Part shown: positions 11,471 through 22,690 of the stretch, in pieces
Position numbering within the stretch: the first letter of the stretch is position 1
How the letters are laid out: the number at the start of each line of letters is the position of its first letter
Source: Lactifluus volemus
Lineage: Eukaryota; Basidiomycota; Agaricomycetes; Russulales; Russulaceae
DNA length: 64,000 bases
Reading direction: 5' to 3'
NCBI GenBank assembly: GCA_022376515.1
Contig: WTXI01000004.1
Span: 372,001-436,000 of the forward strand
Made by a program: the position numbers and the translations under genes
Notes under the pieces: generated by a model
The model's database searches: none
The model's input: only the letters and a program-made list of their open reading frames with translations
Told to the model about the DNA's origin: nothing

Positions 11471-12178
11471 TAGAAAAGGCCACCGATGCTGGCTTTAACC
11501 TTGCTTAAAGGGGTCAGTAGGGGACTGATGAGATGAGAATCAGACATGTATATGGAGTGTCAGCTGCTCAGTGAGGTCCAGGCAGGATGGAGCTGGTGAT
11601 TACATCCTACTTCCATGCTGTACATCTCAGTGGGGCTTTTCAAAGCAACCTCAGAGGCAGAGAGACAAGGTCTTTGATAGATTATCTGGTCTACACATTG
11701 TATAATACAATTTTATGGGAGGGTAACAGCTTAAAACACTCTGTACACCATTTTTTCCCTATCAGTTTGTTGGTGTATTTTGGCACATCCATGGCAATAA
11801 TGATGGCACACACAACATTCTTTTACTGAGTGATTTTGTTAAAAAAAGGCATAGGCATGATCAGATTGGTGATACATACCTTTAGATGTATTTCACATGC
11901 TGGTGAGCCAACATTTTCTTTCGATGACGCTGCAGTTCTTTCTTTGCCAACTGTTTGTTTGACAAAGGCGTGTAGAGTACACGTGGGAGAAGTACGACGG
12001 GGGATTCGAGAATCACGAGCGACCTAAGTATTGCAGTGAAGCGCAGGCCTCCATGGGACATCACACACGAGAGGGTGAATGACACATGGATTGACACCCC
12101 TGGCCGGTATTTACTTGTCATACCATTGTGAAAATTGTTATCTGGTTGAGTATGTTGTGCAGAGTGGTGAGCGCAGAG
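11471..12178 (+). other. AT-richer left arm of the Helitron-like element
   Basis: Noticeably more AT-rich than the flanks. A weak CCTT..AAGG stem sits near 11495-11508. An 80-codon frame at 11587-11829 has no supporting features. I see no convincing gene. Confidence 0.4.
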
Positions 12179-12742
12179 TTATACAGTGTCATCATTTAAC
12201 ACCTTACCATCGTGACAATTTTTCAGGACATTATTGGGCTTGTTGTGTTTTGTGAGACAAATCATAAATAGGTGTATTAGTGTGCGTACCTCAGCTGATA
12301 TTGTAGTTAGTTTGATAGATCTGTCACCATCAATTATACTCCGCGAGATTCTTCTTTCACCATAGGTACAACAAGCGAGCAGCATGATGGTGCGCAGTTT
12401 GAAAATGTAAGAGGACCAGGAGTCGGAGAGGAAGATGTGTCGTGGACGCAGGAGGTTTAGAGGTACACACACCATACTTGCACCATATTTTCGGATGCGG
12501 GAACAGAGATCGACATCCCCGATGAGTTCGATGATAGCTGGAACGCTGTCGTCACCCTTCTTTCTCAGTGACCATGTGAGCGAATCGGCCGGACGGGTCC
12601 ACTGAATGTCGTCTAGGCAGTCGATAGTGGCGAGGTGGTTGGGGTTGTCTCCCAGCGTGTTGACGACCTGGATAGCGTCGACGGTAATCCCGGGCACGTA
12701 AGAGATCATCGTTTGTTCTCCTTCGAGGTGGTGGGTGGTCAT
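12179..12742 (-). CDS. Unknown Helitron-carried protein, distant relative of the 14.3-15.3 kb gene
   Basis: Single open frame, ATG at 12742, 187 residues. Residues 20-90 (ITVDAIQVVNTLGDNPNHL...LDDIQWTRPAD...IIELIGDVDL) align by eye with residues 25-95 of the neighbouring product starting at 15315 (LTQDTRDVLKQLDG..YHL...LDHVQWAPSG...QLECVAEI). The shared pattern is D..xV..L....HL.....LD.(I/V)QW. The second half is less similar and richer in Leu/Ile/Arg, so an unrecognised intron or degeneration may follow residue 90. No known domain. Confidence 0.45.
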   Translation of the reverse strand: MTTHHLEGEQTMISYVPGITVDAIQVVNTLGDNPNHLATIDCLDDIQWTRPADSLTWSLRKKGDDSVPAIIELIGDVDLCSRIRKYGASMVCVPLNLLRPRHIFLSDSWSSYIFKLRTIMLLACCTYGERRISRSIIDGDRSIKLTTISAEVRTLIHLFMICLTKHNKPNNVLKNCHDGKVLNDDTV

Positions 12743-12749
12743 CGTGTAC

Positions 12750-13920
12750 TAGGGGGGCACAGTATGGGAAGCCAAAGGGGTCTGTTGGGCAGTAGATAAA
12801 CATGTTTAGGAGGTGAATGGTACTGCGGACATAGGAACAAGAACACGATCTCAGACGGGTGGGTATTTGTATCTCCGGCGCGCAAGACGGGAGGCCGGAA
12901 GTTGTGGGGAGATTGGTACGGGAAGCGGGACGGAAGCTGTTGTGCAAATCCGTCGGGAGCGTGAGGGTCTCTCCTGTGTTAACCGAGTGCGCTGATACAG
13001 ATTCAGTGCTCTTTGTGTTGTCTAGCATCCCGCGCGATATGAAGCAGGCACCGTTGCGCGCCGACGAACGACACCGAGACTTGGCAGATTTCCAGGATTG
13101 ACGGCAAGAAGCGTACCCCGCTCTCAAAACCTGGAGAAGCAGATTGAGGACGCTGAAAGGCTCAATCCTGTCGGGAGTAGCCTGAACGACGGATCGCAAC
13201 ATCAAGACGGTGCCACGAAGAGCAGTCGCGTTTTGCAATCCATCATCGACAGACCTGTACACAGACTTGCGAAACCCAGACATCTGTGTTTGTACTTCGT
13301 CGTCTTCTTTGGGGAGGGAAACCAGGCGGATGACGCGATCAAACACGGGGTGGAGGGCATCGTGAAGAGCGGAATCCTCTGTGACCATTCCTTTACGAAC
13401 AAGTCTCTGTAACGTAGTTGCGTTTTTGGCATCGGTGAACCGTGTATCTGGTTTCTCTGCGAAAACCACTTGGAGGACGTTCGCTGTACACAGAGCTTGG
13501 GCGAGTGTGCCATCGTTGCTTAAATCAGCCTGCTCCTGCCGGGAGGCCTTTGCTCTTTGGGCGAAGCGGAAGATTGACGCTATCGAGGGTCGGCGAGGGG
13601 GAACTCGGACAGATGGGAGGAGTACCTTCGATTGGTCATCGTACGATGACGATGCGCTCGTCGATGCAGAAGACGTAGGGCGGAAAAATGTGGGAGGATG
13701 CTGATTGCCACGGGTGAGCGATCTCAGCAAGTCCGCGCCAGGTCTTGTTGATAGACCCCTCCTCGGGAATCTGCAGATCGGCAAGCATGGTAGGCGATGA
13801 GTCGGACCTATCGAGCCTATCACGGAGGAGCCACAATTGCCTCTGACTGAGGTCATTGCGACCTGTAGACGCACGCCAATCCCCTGGCGGGCCAGCCACA
13901 GAGGAACCAGAGAATGACAT
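12750..13920 (-). CDS. Unknown Helitron-carried gene, exon structure unresolved
   Basis: Minus-strand coding signal in at least two frames. Upstream part from ATG 13920: MSFSGSSVAGPPGDWRAS, then RQLWLLRDRLDR and INKTWRGLAEIAHPW. Central part about 13640-13110, in another frame: PSIASIFRFAQRAKASRQEQ, DGTLAQALCTANVLQVVF, MVTEDSALHDALHPVFDR and EPFSVLNLLLQV. An intron is needed between them but I could not fix its borders. Downstream of about 13110 the frame turns Ser/Arg/Pro-rich and is probably not coding. The TLAQALC block recurs on the other strand at 25.48 kb. The family is unrecognised; the open upstream frame extends to about 14130 without another ATG. Confidence 0.4.
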
Positions 13921-14346
13921 GGGGAGCGGGGGCACGGACTCATCGCCCGCTAATGTTATCGCACGTTCAGGACTTTTTCTGCCGCTGATTGAGTCAAGAG
14001 GATAAATAAATTGCTGAGTGGAAGCCGGGGAATACGTGTGTGACTGAGATGTGGGAGCTGGTGGCCCGCCCCCGACCTCGCTGAGAAGAGTCAGTGGCAC
14101 CGGACGCGCGTTCAGTGTTGGGGGGCACGGTCACATGTTCAGAAAAAAGATAGTTTCGTTGGACGTTGTGTCGGACGAGGCAGTGTCAATACATCATTCA
14201 AAACCTATGATTCGCCGTCGCCCCGCAGTCTTTTAATGACTACAATAGAAAATGAAGGTAGTCATGGCGTAACAGTAACCAATCACGAATGTTTTCAATC
14301 AGCACGTTCTCAAGTACCATAACCTTTCCCATCCTTATCAGAGTTT

Positions 14347-15315
14347 CTAATCACCCCGTCTTGCCCTTTTCCTTGCTACCTCGGGCACCTCAAACTTGGA
14401 ACCCATCGTCATAGTCGTTGATGACAGCTGCTCTACAAACGAAGGCGGCTCACACAAGACCGTCAGTGCTTGCACGTCAGCATAAAACTGCCATCCTCTC
14501 TGCCAGCGCTCGCAGCTTAGCGTGAAGGTGGCAAGCACGGTCGCACCGGAGAGTTCCGACTCGTATTGACTAGGCGGTATCGGATCCCTTTCTGTGTCAG
14601 TCGCAGGAAGAGGGTTGAAGTCGTACACATTCCGGCGCACTATCTCCGCCAACGCCTCCTTTGCCGCTTTCGTCTTGCAAGGCATGGCTTTGGTGGTGAA
14701 TTCATCGTCCAGATCGTTCTTGGAACCATCTTTTTTCTCCTGTTTAGTGTTGGGTGAGTTAAGTCACTGGTAAATGGAGGCACGCACCAGAAATATAGAG
14801 TGTCGTATCTTTATCTCCTTGTTCTCGACAACTTTGTGATCCATCCTAGTGTCCTTCGACGTCGACGTAGCCAAAGTTACGATTGCGTCGAGGTTGGCCA
14901 TGTAGTTGGGCCACAGGTGATGGAGATCAGGGTGTTGCGGACGACGCAGGTGTCCTCTTGCCTTTGCCTTTTCAAATGGCGTCGGAGTCGACCAGTTACC
15001 TGTAGGCCCTTTCTCCCCACTCCACCCTCCGCACGCATACAACCAGAACTTTTCTGGGTTGATCTCGGCGACGCATTCGAGTTGCACGGGGCTGAACTTG
15101 TTGTGAGTCTTGTCCTTCGTCACCAAGATGTACCTCCGACCAGAGGGCGCCCACTGTACGTGATCAAGCAGAGACGCACTGGACAGGTGGTAGGTGCTGC
15201 CGTCGAGTTGCTTCAGAACGTCACGAGTGTCCTGGGTGAGAAGGGGGGGAGCGAAAGGAGTTGAGTCATCACCGTTGTTGACGTCTGAAGTGCAATGGTT
15301 CTTGGAGGCGTCCAT
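14347..15315 (-). CDS. Unknown two-exon Helitron-carried protein
   Basis: Predicted join(14347..14739, 14788..15315), 306 residues, fully in frame. The start is ATG 15315, with a GGTATAAGAA element about 45 bp upstream. Exon 1 includes DVLKQLDGSTYHLSS, LLDHVQWAPSGRRYILVTKD and FWLYACGGWSGEKGPTG. The 48-bp intron has donor GTGCGT and acceptor AACAG. Exon 2 starts EKKDGSKNDLDDEF, has a Trp-rich stretch (CERWQRGWQFYADVQALT) and ends in a basic ARKRARRGD tail that could serve as a nuclear signal. A short out-of-frame upstream ATG (15340) makes a small overlapping ORF. No catalytic motif seen. Probably cargo or an accessory gene of the element. Confidence 0.6.
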
Positions 15316-15435
15316 GTGGTAGAGGAGTTGGGCATTTTTGGTAGAATTGCCTGCCGTTCTTATACCTCTTCTTGTACTAGTATGGCGGCAGTCGAAGATC
15401 GAGAATGCAAAAATTTCTCATTTCCGGGTAGGTGT

Positions 15436-15472
15436 CCGGTAGCGCTTGCGGTCCGCTGGTCTCCGCTACCGG
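15436..15472. repeat. Inverted repeat (9-bp arms)
   Basis: CCGGTAGCG and CGCTACCGG flank a 19-base spacer just upstream of the plus-strand ORF at 15499. Significance unknown. Confidence 0.4.
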
Positions 15473-15498
15473 ATGTGGAATCAAAATAGTAGGTTGCG

Positions 15499-15711
15499 GT
15501 GGGTTCTGTCAGAGCCCCTGTCAACTTATATGGCCGTTATGGTCCACAGCCCTACAGGAAACGGACAGAGGTATTTCGCTTCAAACCACAGGTGATAATC
15601 ACACAGAGGTACTCAGTGCCAGTGAAGTTTGTACGGCATGCAGCACGGTACCAAGACGTCTATGCACGACCCCTTCCGGCTGGGAGCGATTTCCGAGGGC
15701 CGCCGTCATAG
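15499..15711 (+). CDS. Short exon-like ORF upstream of Rep-helicase
   Basis: The plus-strand frame reads RAPVNLYGRYGPQPYRKRTE, then FRFKPQ and KFVRHAARYQDVYARPLP before stopping. Composition (Tyr/Arg/Pro) looks coding, but the ATG context is poor and no domain is recognised. It may be a captured exon fragment or an unannotated 5' exon region. Confidence 0.25.
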   Translation: MGSVRAPVNLYGRYGPQPYRKRTEVFRFKPQVIITQRYSVPVKFVRHAARYQDVYARPLPAGSDFRGPPS

Positions 15712-16102
15712 GATACGCAGGAGACTGTTGTCAGCAGATGCGGAGCTAATATCATATCGTGGTAAACCGATGAAAATGTCCGCGAAATGCAGAAGCTATC
15801 ACATGTCTACATGTTCCACTTCATCTTCGGTATTTGGATCGCCATGCCCTCTGCACTGAACACATACATGAGGGAATTATGATCTGTGCGCAATTGTGGC
15901 CTTTCATTCGGCAGGAGGTCATGTGGGAAAACGACGTGTTATTAGTATCGAGCCGATACTTGTAGACCGCACTTCGACTTGCCCTCGGCTAAATTGTTGC
16001 TTTAGGAGTCTTGCATTCACCGGGACTTTTCTGTCCGGCACTCCTTTTTTGTTCTAGAAGTCGCTTGTGCATCTCATTGAAATTTTTCAACATGCAGAAC
16101 GT
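15712..16102. promoter_or_regulatory. Upstream region of the Rep-helicase gene
   Basis: Roughly 390 bp between the short ORF and the chosen start of the helicase gene. A pyrimidine-rich tract (16034-16052) lies about 50-70 bp before the ATG at 16103. I see no clear TATA box. Confidence 0.3.
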
Positions 16103-19100
16103 ATGGTGGATGCTCCTGGGGTGAAAAAAAAACCATTAGCGGCGTCGGACACTACCTCCATGGTTGAAAATCATCGTGTCATCCTCTCCCAGTTGTCTTT
16201 CGATGAGCTGGAAATATTGTACCGCCAATATGTCCCAAGAAACACACAGCAATTTTTGTCTAAGACAGATCTCGTGGAGTCGTTCTGCACACTCGCGAGC
16301 CCAGAGGTTCTACAAACGGTCGTTGCCATTACACTCGTCTCTCAAGCCGGCGGTGTCAGAATCACTCCGTTTAACTATACAGACGATCCACGCTATTCAG
16401 TCATATCTCAGATGCCAAATACCGACTTAGCTGCGATAATCAGTCGCTACTTCCGCGATGTTGCTCTTCCATCGGAGACCACGGCACTACTTGACTTCTT
16501 GTTCCGTAATGCGCCATCTGCAACCATCCAAACCATTCATGATGTTGCTCTTATTATGTCTCGAACAGCCGATGAAACAGGGCAGCGTGCGGATACAATG
16601 CGACGCAAAAGACAGCGGCATGAAAACTGGAATGTGTCAGGCATTCCAGACTCGGACGTGGAAAGCCAGTTTGAAACACGCCACATGGTCTCTCCAGATG
16701 ACGATGAAGATGCCCGTGAAAAGGACTTCTTTCAGCTACCGTCCAGCGAGCAAGTGAAGCAGTGTTATCGAGCATATTATGAAGCAACCCACCCCAACTC
16801 TCTCAAGAAAGGCACCTGCGCAGTATGTGCAAGAGAAGTAGATATGTTAAGAGATCAACTAAAACAAATCAACCTTGATGAAGTCCCAAACCTTCGTCGC
16901 TTGCGACCCCACCTAGAACACGAGGCGCACGATACCTACAGAGGTGCTTTACTGGAGCCTTCCGGTGTTTCAGCACGTGAAAACACCACACTTGTTTCAA
17001 TTTGCTCGGAGTGTCTCAAGGAGCTATCTAAACCTGGGGATCTCCCTCCTCGCCACTCTCTTGCCAACAACCTCTGGATCGGCCGGATACCATGGGAGTT
17101 GGCACGGCTGACGGTTCCTGAACAGCTACTGATCGCATTGGTATATCCTCGCGTATTTGTGTATAAACTACACAACAAAACCTGGGTTGAGAACGACACA
17201 TCTAGACTACAGCGTGGTATGCGAGGTACAGTATGCACATACGAGCTAAACATAGACAGTGTTTCATCGATGCTCCACGGCGATCTAATGCCAAGACCAC
17301 CTGCGATTCTGTCCACAACAATCATGATCACATTTATTGGTCGTGAAAAGTTGTCTCTACAACGTGTACACAACATGTTCCGGGTCCGGCGGCATGCGGT
17401 GCTGTCTGCTTTGATCTGGCTGAAGCGTAATAATCCGGGATATTATGGGGATGTCGTGATCGATGCGAGTCGTCTAGACAAACTTCCTGACGATGGTATA
17501 CCGGAGGAGATTGTGTCTACAATGCGACACGATGACGACGAAGCGCTAATAGAACAAGAAAGTTCTCCATATGTACCCTCAGAGAGTGATCAGCTGACCG
17601 GGACGGTCAGCGGTGTTGGGGAAGACGGAACAGGTGAGTTGTAAAGTACTCAGGCGCACCGCAGAACAGATTTATGACTATGTGTTTTGAGTAGATGCAC
17701 AACTTGAAGCCGAAGTGATACCGGTGACGGCCAATGGAGTGATCGATATAGACAATTCGAGAATCACAGCGACAGAAGCCAGTGTACGTGCGATGATCAA
17801 TTTGTGGAACCAAAACTCCGAGGGCCCGTATGGCATTCGTCATGGCTATCGTCCAGTATCAGACTTTCCGTCTGCTGCTCATTCTGGAGAAGGCGAGAAG
17901 TCGTCCAAACTGTTTGAGAGAGCTTTTCCATGTCTCTACCCTTACGGCCGTGGGGGAGTCGAAGCAGCACGACCCGTTCCAATCGCGTTAAAAACTCATG
18001 TTCAGTGGTCATTACGGTATTTCGATCGGAGGTTTCGGAAGCATGAGACTTTTCCATTTCTCGCCTTCGGTATCTTACAGCGCCGCGAGGCCCTACTGTC
18101 CGCCAGGCTACAGATGAACAGGCGTACATTCGATCACGATGCCAGCGTTCTGTCCACACTGACCCGCGACAGATTACTCCTGGCTCAGAGAGAGGAGGAA
18201 CGCAACCTGCCAATCAGCGACCCTGTTATACGTCTGTTGCGCAAAAGCGTCCGTGGAACACTCAGCCGGGTTACAGGATCTAATGAGAATCGCTGTCAAT
18301 TGCGCTCTCAGATTTGGTCGACGACAGTCTATCTAGGACCTCCTAGTCTCTGGCTCACCATCAACCCATCTGATATAAATAACCCGATTGCCCAACTATT
18401 TGCCGGAGAAGAAATCGACGTGGAAGCTATAGCTTGTTTGGCAGATGATCATCATCGTTCTAAGGTTATTGCCGATGACCCCTATGCAGCAGCGGCTTTT
18501 TTTCATTTCATCATTCAAACGATCCTGGACAAGTTGTTCCAGGTGAGAGTCGTTGGCCATCAAGTTAAGAGTGGAGAAGGAATCCTTGGACACGTTGCAA
18601 GCTACTTTGGTCTCGTCGAAAGCCAGGGTCGTGGCACACTTCATCTTCACCTTCTCTTGTGGTTGCAGGGAACACCAAGTCCGGAAAGAATTCAGGAGAA
18701 ACTCAAAACGGCCGATTTCCGTGACCGCGTTGCGGCATACATTCGGGAGAATGTACATGCCTATGTCCCAGGACTGGAGAGTGCAGAGTCAATAAAAGCG
18801 ATTACACTCGACAAAGATGTCACCTCTCGTGGACCCCCAAGTCCGGATAGCTTGAACTATGAACAGACACTGCAGAAAGAGGAATTCATGCTTGCCCGTA
18901 CGGAACAAATACACGTGTGTAAGTTGAGACGATGTTTGGTGCTTGATGCACAAGGCAAGACACGTTGCAAACGTCGAGCTCCGTTTCCGTGTTCGGATGA
19001 AGCTTATGTCTTGGAAACGGGGGAATGGGGACCTAAGCGGTTACATGGCTATGTTAACGGCTGGCTTCCTGGGGTCTTGGTCAATGCACGGTGCAACAAT

Positions 19101-22100
19101 GATATAAAGCTGCTCACCAACGGAGGCGATACGAAGAACATCACGTATTACGTGACAACATACGCGGCCAAGAAGCAGAGTCAATCATATAACCTTTCCG
19201 CCGTATTTGCACAGGGATATAACTACCACCAATCTCACCCAATATCCGAGTACACCAACCAACTAAAAGAGAATTCGCGCTTACTCCTTTTTCGTCTGGT
19301 GCATGCCATTAACCGGAATCAGGAGCTGGCTGCCCCGATGGTCATATCTTATCTCATGGGCTGGGGAGATGTGTATAAATCACACACCTATACCAGTATA
19401 TTCTGGACCTCATTTGTTGCTGAAATATTACGTGTATTCCCTTCCCTCGCCAGCCAGGCGTCGTAAGTCGTAGTTTCTTCTCAGCGAGGACTCTATGCAA
19501 GCTGATCATCTGTGAACACAGTGTAGAATGCTACAAAGTCACTAAGGACACGGGAGGAGCTGGATTTGAAGCGTCGGTGTCAACGACAGCAATAAACCAA
19601 AATGATGTGGAAGTGACACAGGTGAGTGTTAGGTCTCAAAGCCACTACTATGGCATTGATGCCTTGAAACATGACTAGGCAACTCAACACGTTGACGTTG
19701 AAATCTCACGTCAGGGTGGAGTAGCACGAGTCTACGCTACAAGTCAAATTGTGGACTATGTCCAGCGCGGAGAACACATGGGAGAATTCAACGTGCTAAA
19801 GTTTTTCGTTGACAGCTATGAAGAGACTATAAATCTAGGACAGCGTGGATCTCCTGAAGCAAATGTCACTGAAGATGATGTCTCACAACGATCAGGTAGA
19901 TCCAGAAATGCACGCGTGCGGTATCTCCAAGAGCACCCGAAGGCAGAAACTCATCAACGGGTGATACGCTCAGAGGGACATAGAAACCTCCCAAATTTTA
20001 TCGGACGCTATTTTCCAAGACAGGATGATGGCGGTATTGAGGACTTCTACTGTGCATGCATATTGACTCTTCTGAAGCCCTGGCGAAACTTGGCAATTGA
20101 CCTCAAGAGGGATGATGAAACGTGGCGGTCAGCGTACGAAAGGTTTCTTCTCTTGGCGCCTGCAGAGATACCGCGCATCATTGGTGGTCTGCAATACTTT
20201 CACGAGTGTGAATCCAGTGCGAAGCAAAGAGCCACAGAAAATGGAACCAATCATGAAACACGTGCCATGTCGGAAGACCGTGACCTTATGTCTATGGACG
20301 ATGAGCAAAGGATTGGAGGAGGACAGGAAGACGAAGAGGAATCGCCGCTGACGGAACCCGCTGCAACCGAACTGCTGGTAACTCAAACGTCTTTTGCTGA
20401 GCGGAGACACGGCGAACTGGCTGTCGAAACTGCACAGAAAGTGGGGCTCTTTCCTTCAACATCTGCGAGCGCATCATGGGCAGTTCGCAATACCACCGGT
20501 TATCGAAATGCAAACTTAAATGACGACGACCACTTGAAAGCGTGGAAGGCACAGATGAAGAAGGATATTGAGGATCAGAATGAACGTGAGATCCAAGCTG
20601 CCTTAGGAGGCGAACCAACGGGCACAACAGCAATTGTAGACACGGTCCAACCAATGGTGTGTGGCGATTCGGACGCTGCCCTAGCAAGTGACATTCAGGC
20701 GACGGCGGGAGTGACAGTCATCCAGGAAGAACATGAACTATCGTCAATCGACGTAACCCTTCTAAACGATCGTCAACATCGCGCGTTTGAAACAATAATA
20801 TCACACCTGCGCAACCGTTTGGCCGGAACCCCACAGGAACCGTTACGCATGATTCTGTATGGCGAAGGCGGAACAGGAAAATCGAAGGTGATTCAAACAG
20901 TGACAGCAGCCTTCGCAGAAGCAGGTAGGTGACGCGGGCCACTGTGAACGATCGCAATGGTCTCACAAGCTACAAATATTTGTCTAGGAGCTAGCCACTT
21001 GCTGGTAAAAGCTGCATACACCGGAGTTGCAGCTTCTCTGATTGGGGGAAAAACCACGCACACTATCGCTGGCTTGAACGGGCACAACACAAACAACGGC
21101 CAACCAAGTCAATCAGCAAAAGCCAAATTACAGCGTTTCTGGCAAACCAAAGCATATCTCATCATTGACGAGTTCTCAATGATATCGAAGAGTTTTCTCC
21201 AAAGGTTGTCAACAAACATTTCTATTGGTAAAGAGGGTTCAGATGATAGACGGAATATGACGTTTGGAGGAATCAGCGTCGTTCTGTGTGGTGATTTACA
21301 CCAGTTTCCCCCTGTGACGGGATCACATCTATTCCGCCCCATCAACACTACCAGAGACAGCGATTTGTGCAAGTCCGGACACATGGTGTACCAGGAGTTT
21401 CAGACAGTGGTCATTCTTAAAGAACAGAAGCGTATCACGGATCCGATCTGGCACACAATGTTGACAAACCTGAGGAAAGGCAAGGTAGAAGAAGCAGACG
21501 TTCAAATGTTGCGGAAGCTGATCATTGGTCGTCCAACATCTGATCAAGACCAAAACGATATTGCACAATGGCGGTATGCGTCACTGGTGACACCTCGGCA
21601 TGGCGTTCGAATAGCATGGAACAAGTGTATGGCGCGCAACTGGTGTCGTGACACGAACCAGCAGCTTTTTGTTTGCCATGCTACAGACACCATTGAGAAC
21701 AAACCGTTAACCATCAAAGAACGCATCAGTTATGTGGATCACATGCAGAAGAATGCAAAGAGAAAGAAGACAGTCCTACCAGACGAGGTGGAATTGGCAA
21801 TCGGGATGGAGGTCATTGTAACTAACAATATAGCTGTCGACCTCGACATCACAAACGGTGCACGTGGACACATCACAGAAATAATTCTGGACAAGAGGGA
21901 ACCACCATTGGGCAATGAGCCAATTGTCCATCTAGTGAAGATGCCGTTGTGCATCATGGTAAAATTTCATAGCACACGCGCAAGCACACTAGCGGGACTG
22001 GAAGAGAAAGTTGTCCCAATAGAACCTATGGTGACCCGCACAGACGTAAGGATGGACATCGGCGGAAAGAAGACAAAAGCTAGACCAGTAATACGTCACC

Positions 22101-22482
22101 AATTTCCCATCACCCCTGCATATGCTTTCACCGATTACCGATCACAGGGTCAGACGATATCTCGCGCACTTGTCGATTTGGCCAAACCACCCAGTGGTAA
22201 ACTGACACACTTCAGCGTATATGTCGCCCTGTCTCGCAGTGCCGGCCGAGACACGATTCGTTTGCTACGTGAGTTTGACGAGACCGTGATTCGGAATAGC
22301 TTCGATGCAGAGCTCGCACTAGAGGACGAACGCTTGGAAAGACTCGACCAGCTAGGGGAAACAGCATGGGCCCAAAGTCGGAGTAAGTGGTGCACTCGCT
22401 CTCATCGTGTGCCACGTTCGTTATAGTGTGCTTAACAGATTCACGTATTGAGCAGTTTTCCAGAGCTAAGTCGAACGCATAA
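16103..22482 (+). CDS. Helitron RepHel (HUH endonuclease plus PIF1-type helicase)
   Basis: Predicted join(16103..17633, 17695..19462, 19522..19621, 19679..20924, 20988..22382, 22439..22482), 2027 residues; all five introns are GT..AG and keep frame. The start is ATG 16103. Order of parts: an N-terminal region with a Cys pair (CAVCAR) and WIGRIPWELARLTVPEQLL near residue 325; a Helitron-like N domain around 570-640 (ERAFPCLYPYGRGG); the Rep domain with HLH (His827, His829) and the YYVTTY tyrosines (995, 996, 1000); and an SF1 helicase with Walker A GEGGTGKS (Lys1534), Walker B IIDEF (Asp1609), GDLHQFPP and a C-terminal YVALSRSAGRD. Rep nicks and joins single-stranded ends; the helicase unwinds during rolling-circle transposition. 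No stop or frameshift is seen, so it may be active. The last small exon is the least certain. Confidence 0.9.
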
Positions 22483-22690
22483 CAGGTGAAACAGAAAGAT
22501 TGCAAAACAGGGAAGTAAGAAGCGAGACTGTTGCGGACAAGCGGGGAGGTATACATAGGAGATATTCTTTAGTTTACCACATGCAATGACCATAAAAAAA
22601 CACCTTTTTTTTTTACTCAGTCCACTGATGCTCCACCGGGCAAAGATAGGGGTGTACCGGAGAAAACGAGCCGACGATTGGATTCAGGTT
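22483..22690. other. Convergent intergenic region
   Basis: About 200 bp between the 3' ends of the Rep-helicase gene (plus) and the next gene (minus), with an A-run and a T-run (22592-22614). Nothing else is seen. Confidence 0.4.

Noticed and set aside
11587..11829. 80-codon frame in the AT-rich left arm of the Helitron-like element
   Set aside because: No domain, no homologue recognised, composition expected by chance in AT-rich DNA.
13202..13513. 103-codon minus frame (MAHSPKLCVQRTSS...)
   Set aside because: It overlaps the TLAQALC-containing frame in another phase and has a biased, non-coding-like composition.
17797..22556. Minus-strand frames of 80-146 codons opposite the Rep-helicase gene
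   Set aside because: Shadows of the strongly supported plus-strand gene; no motifs.
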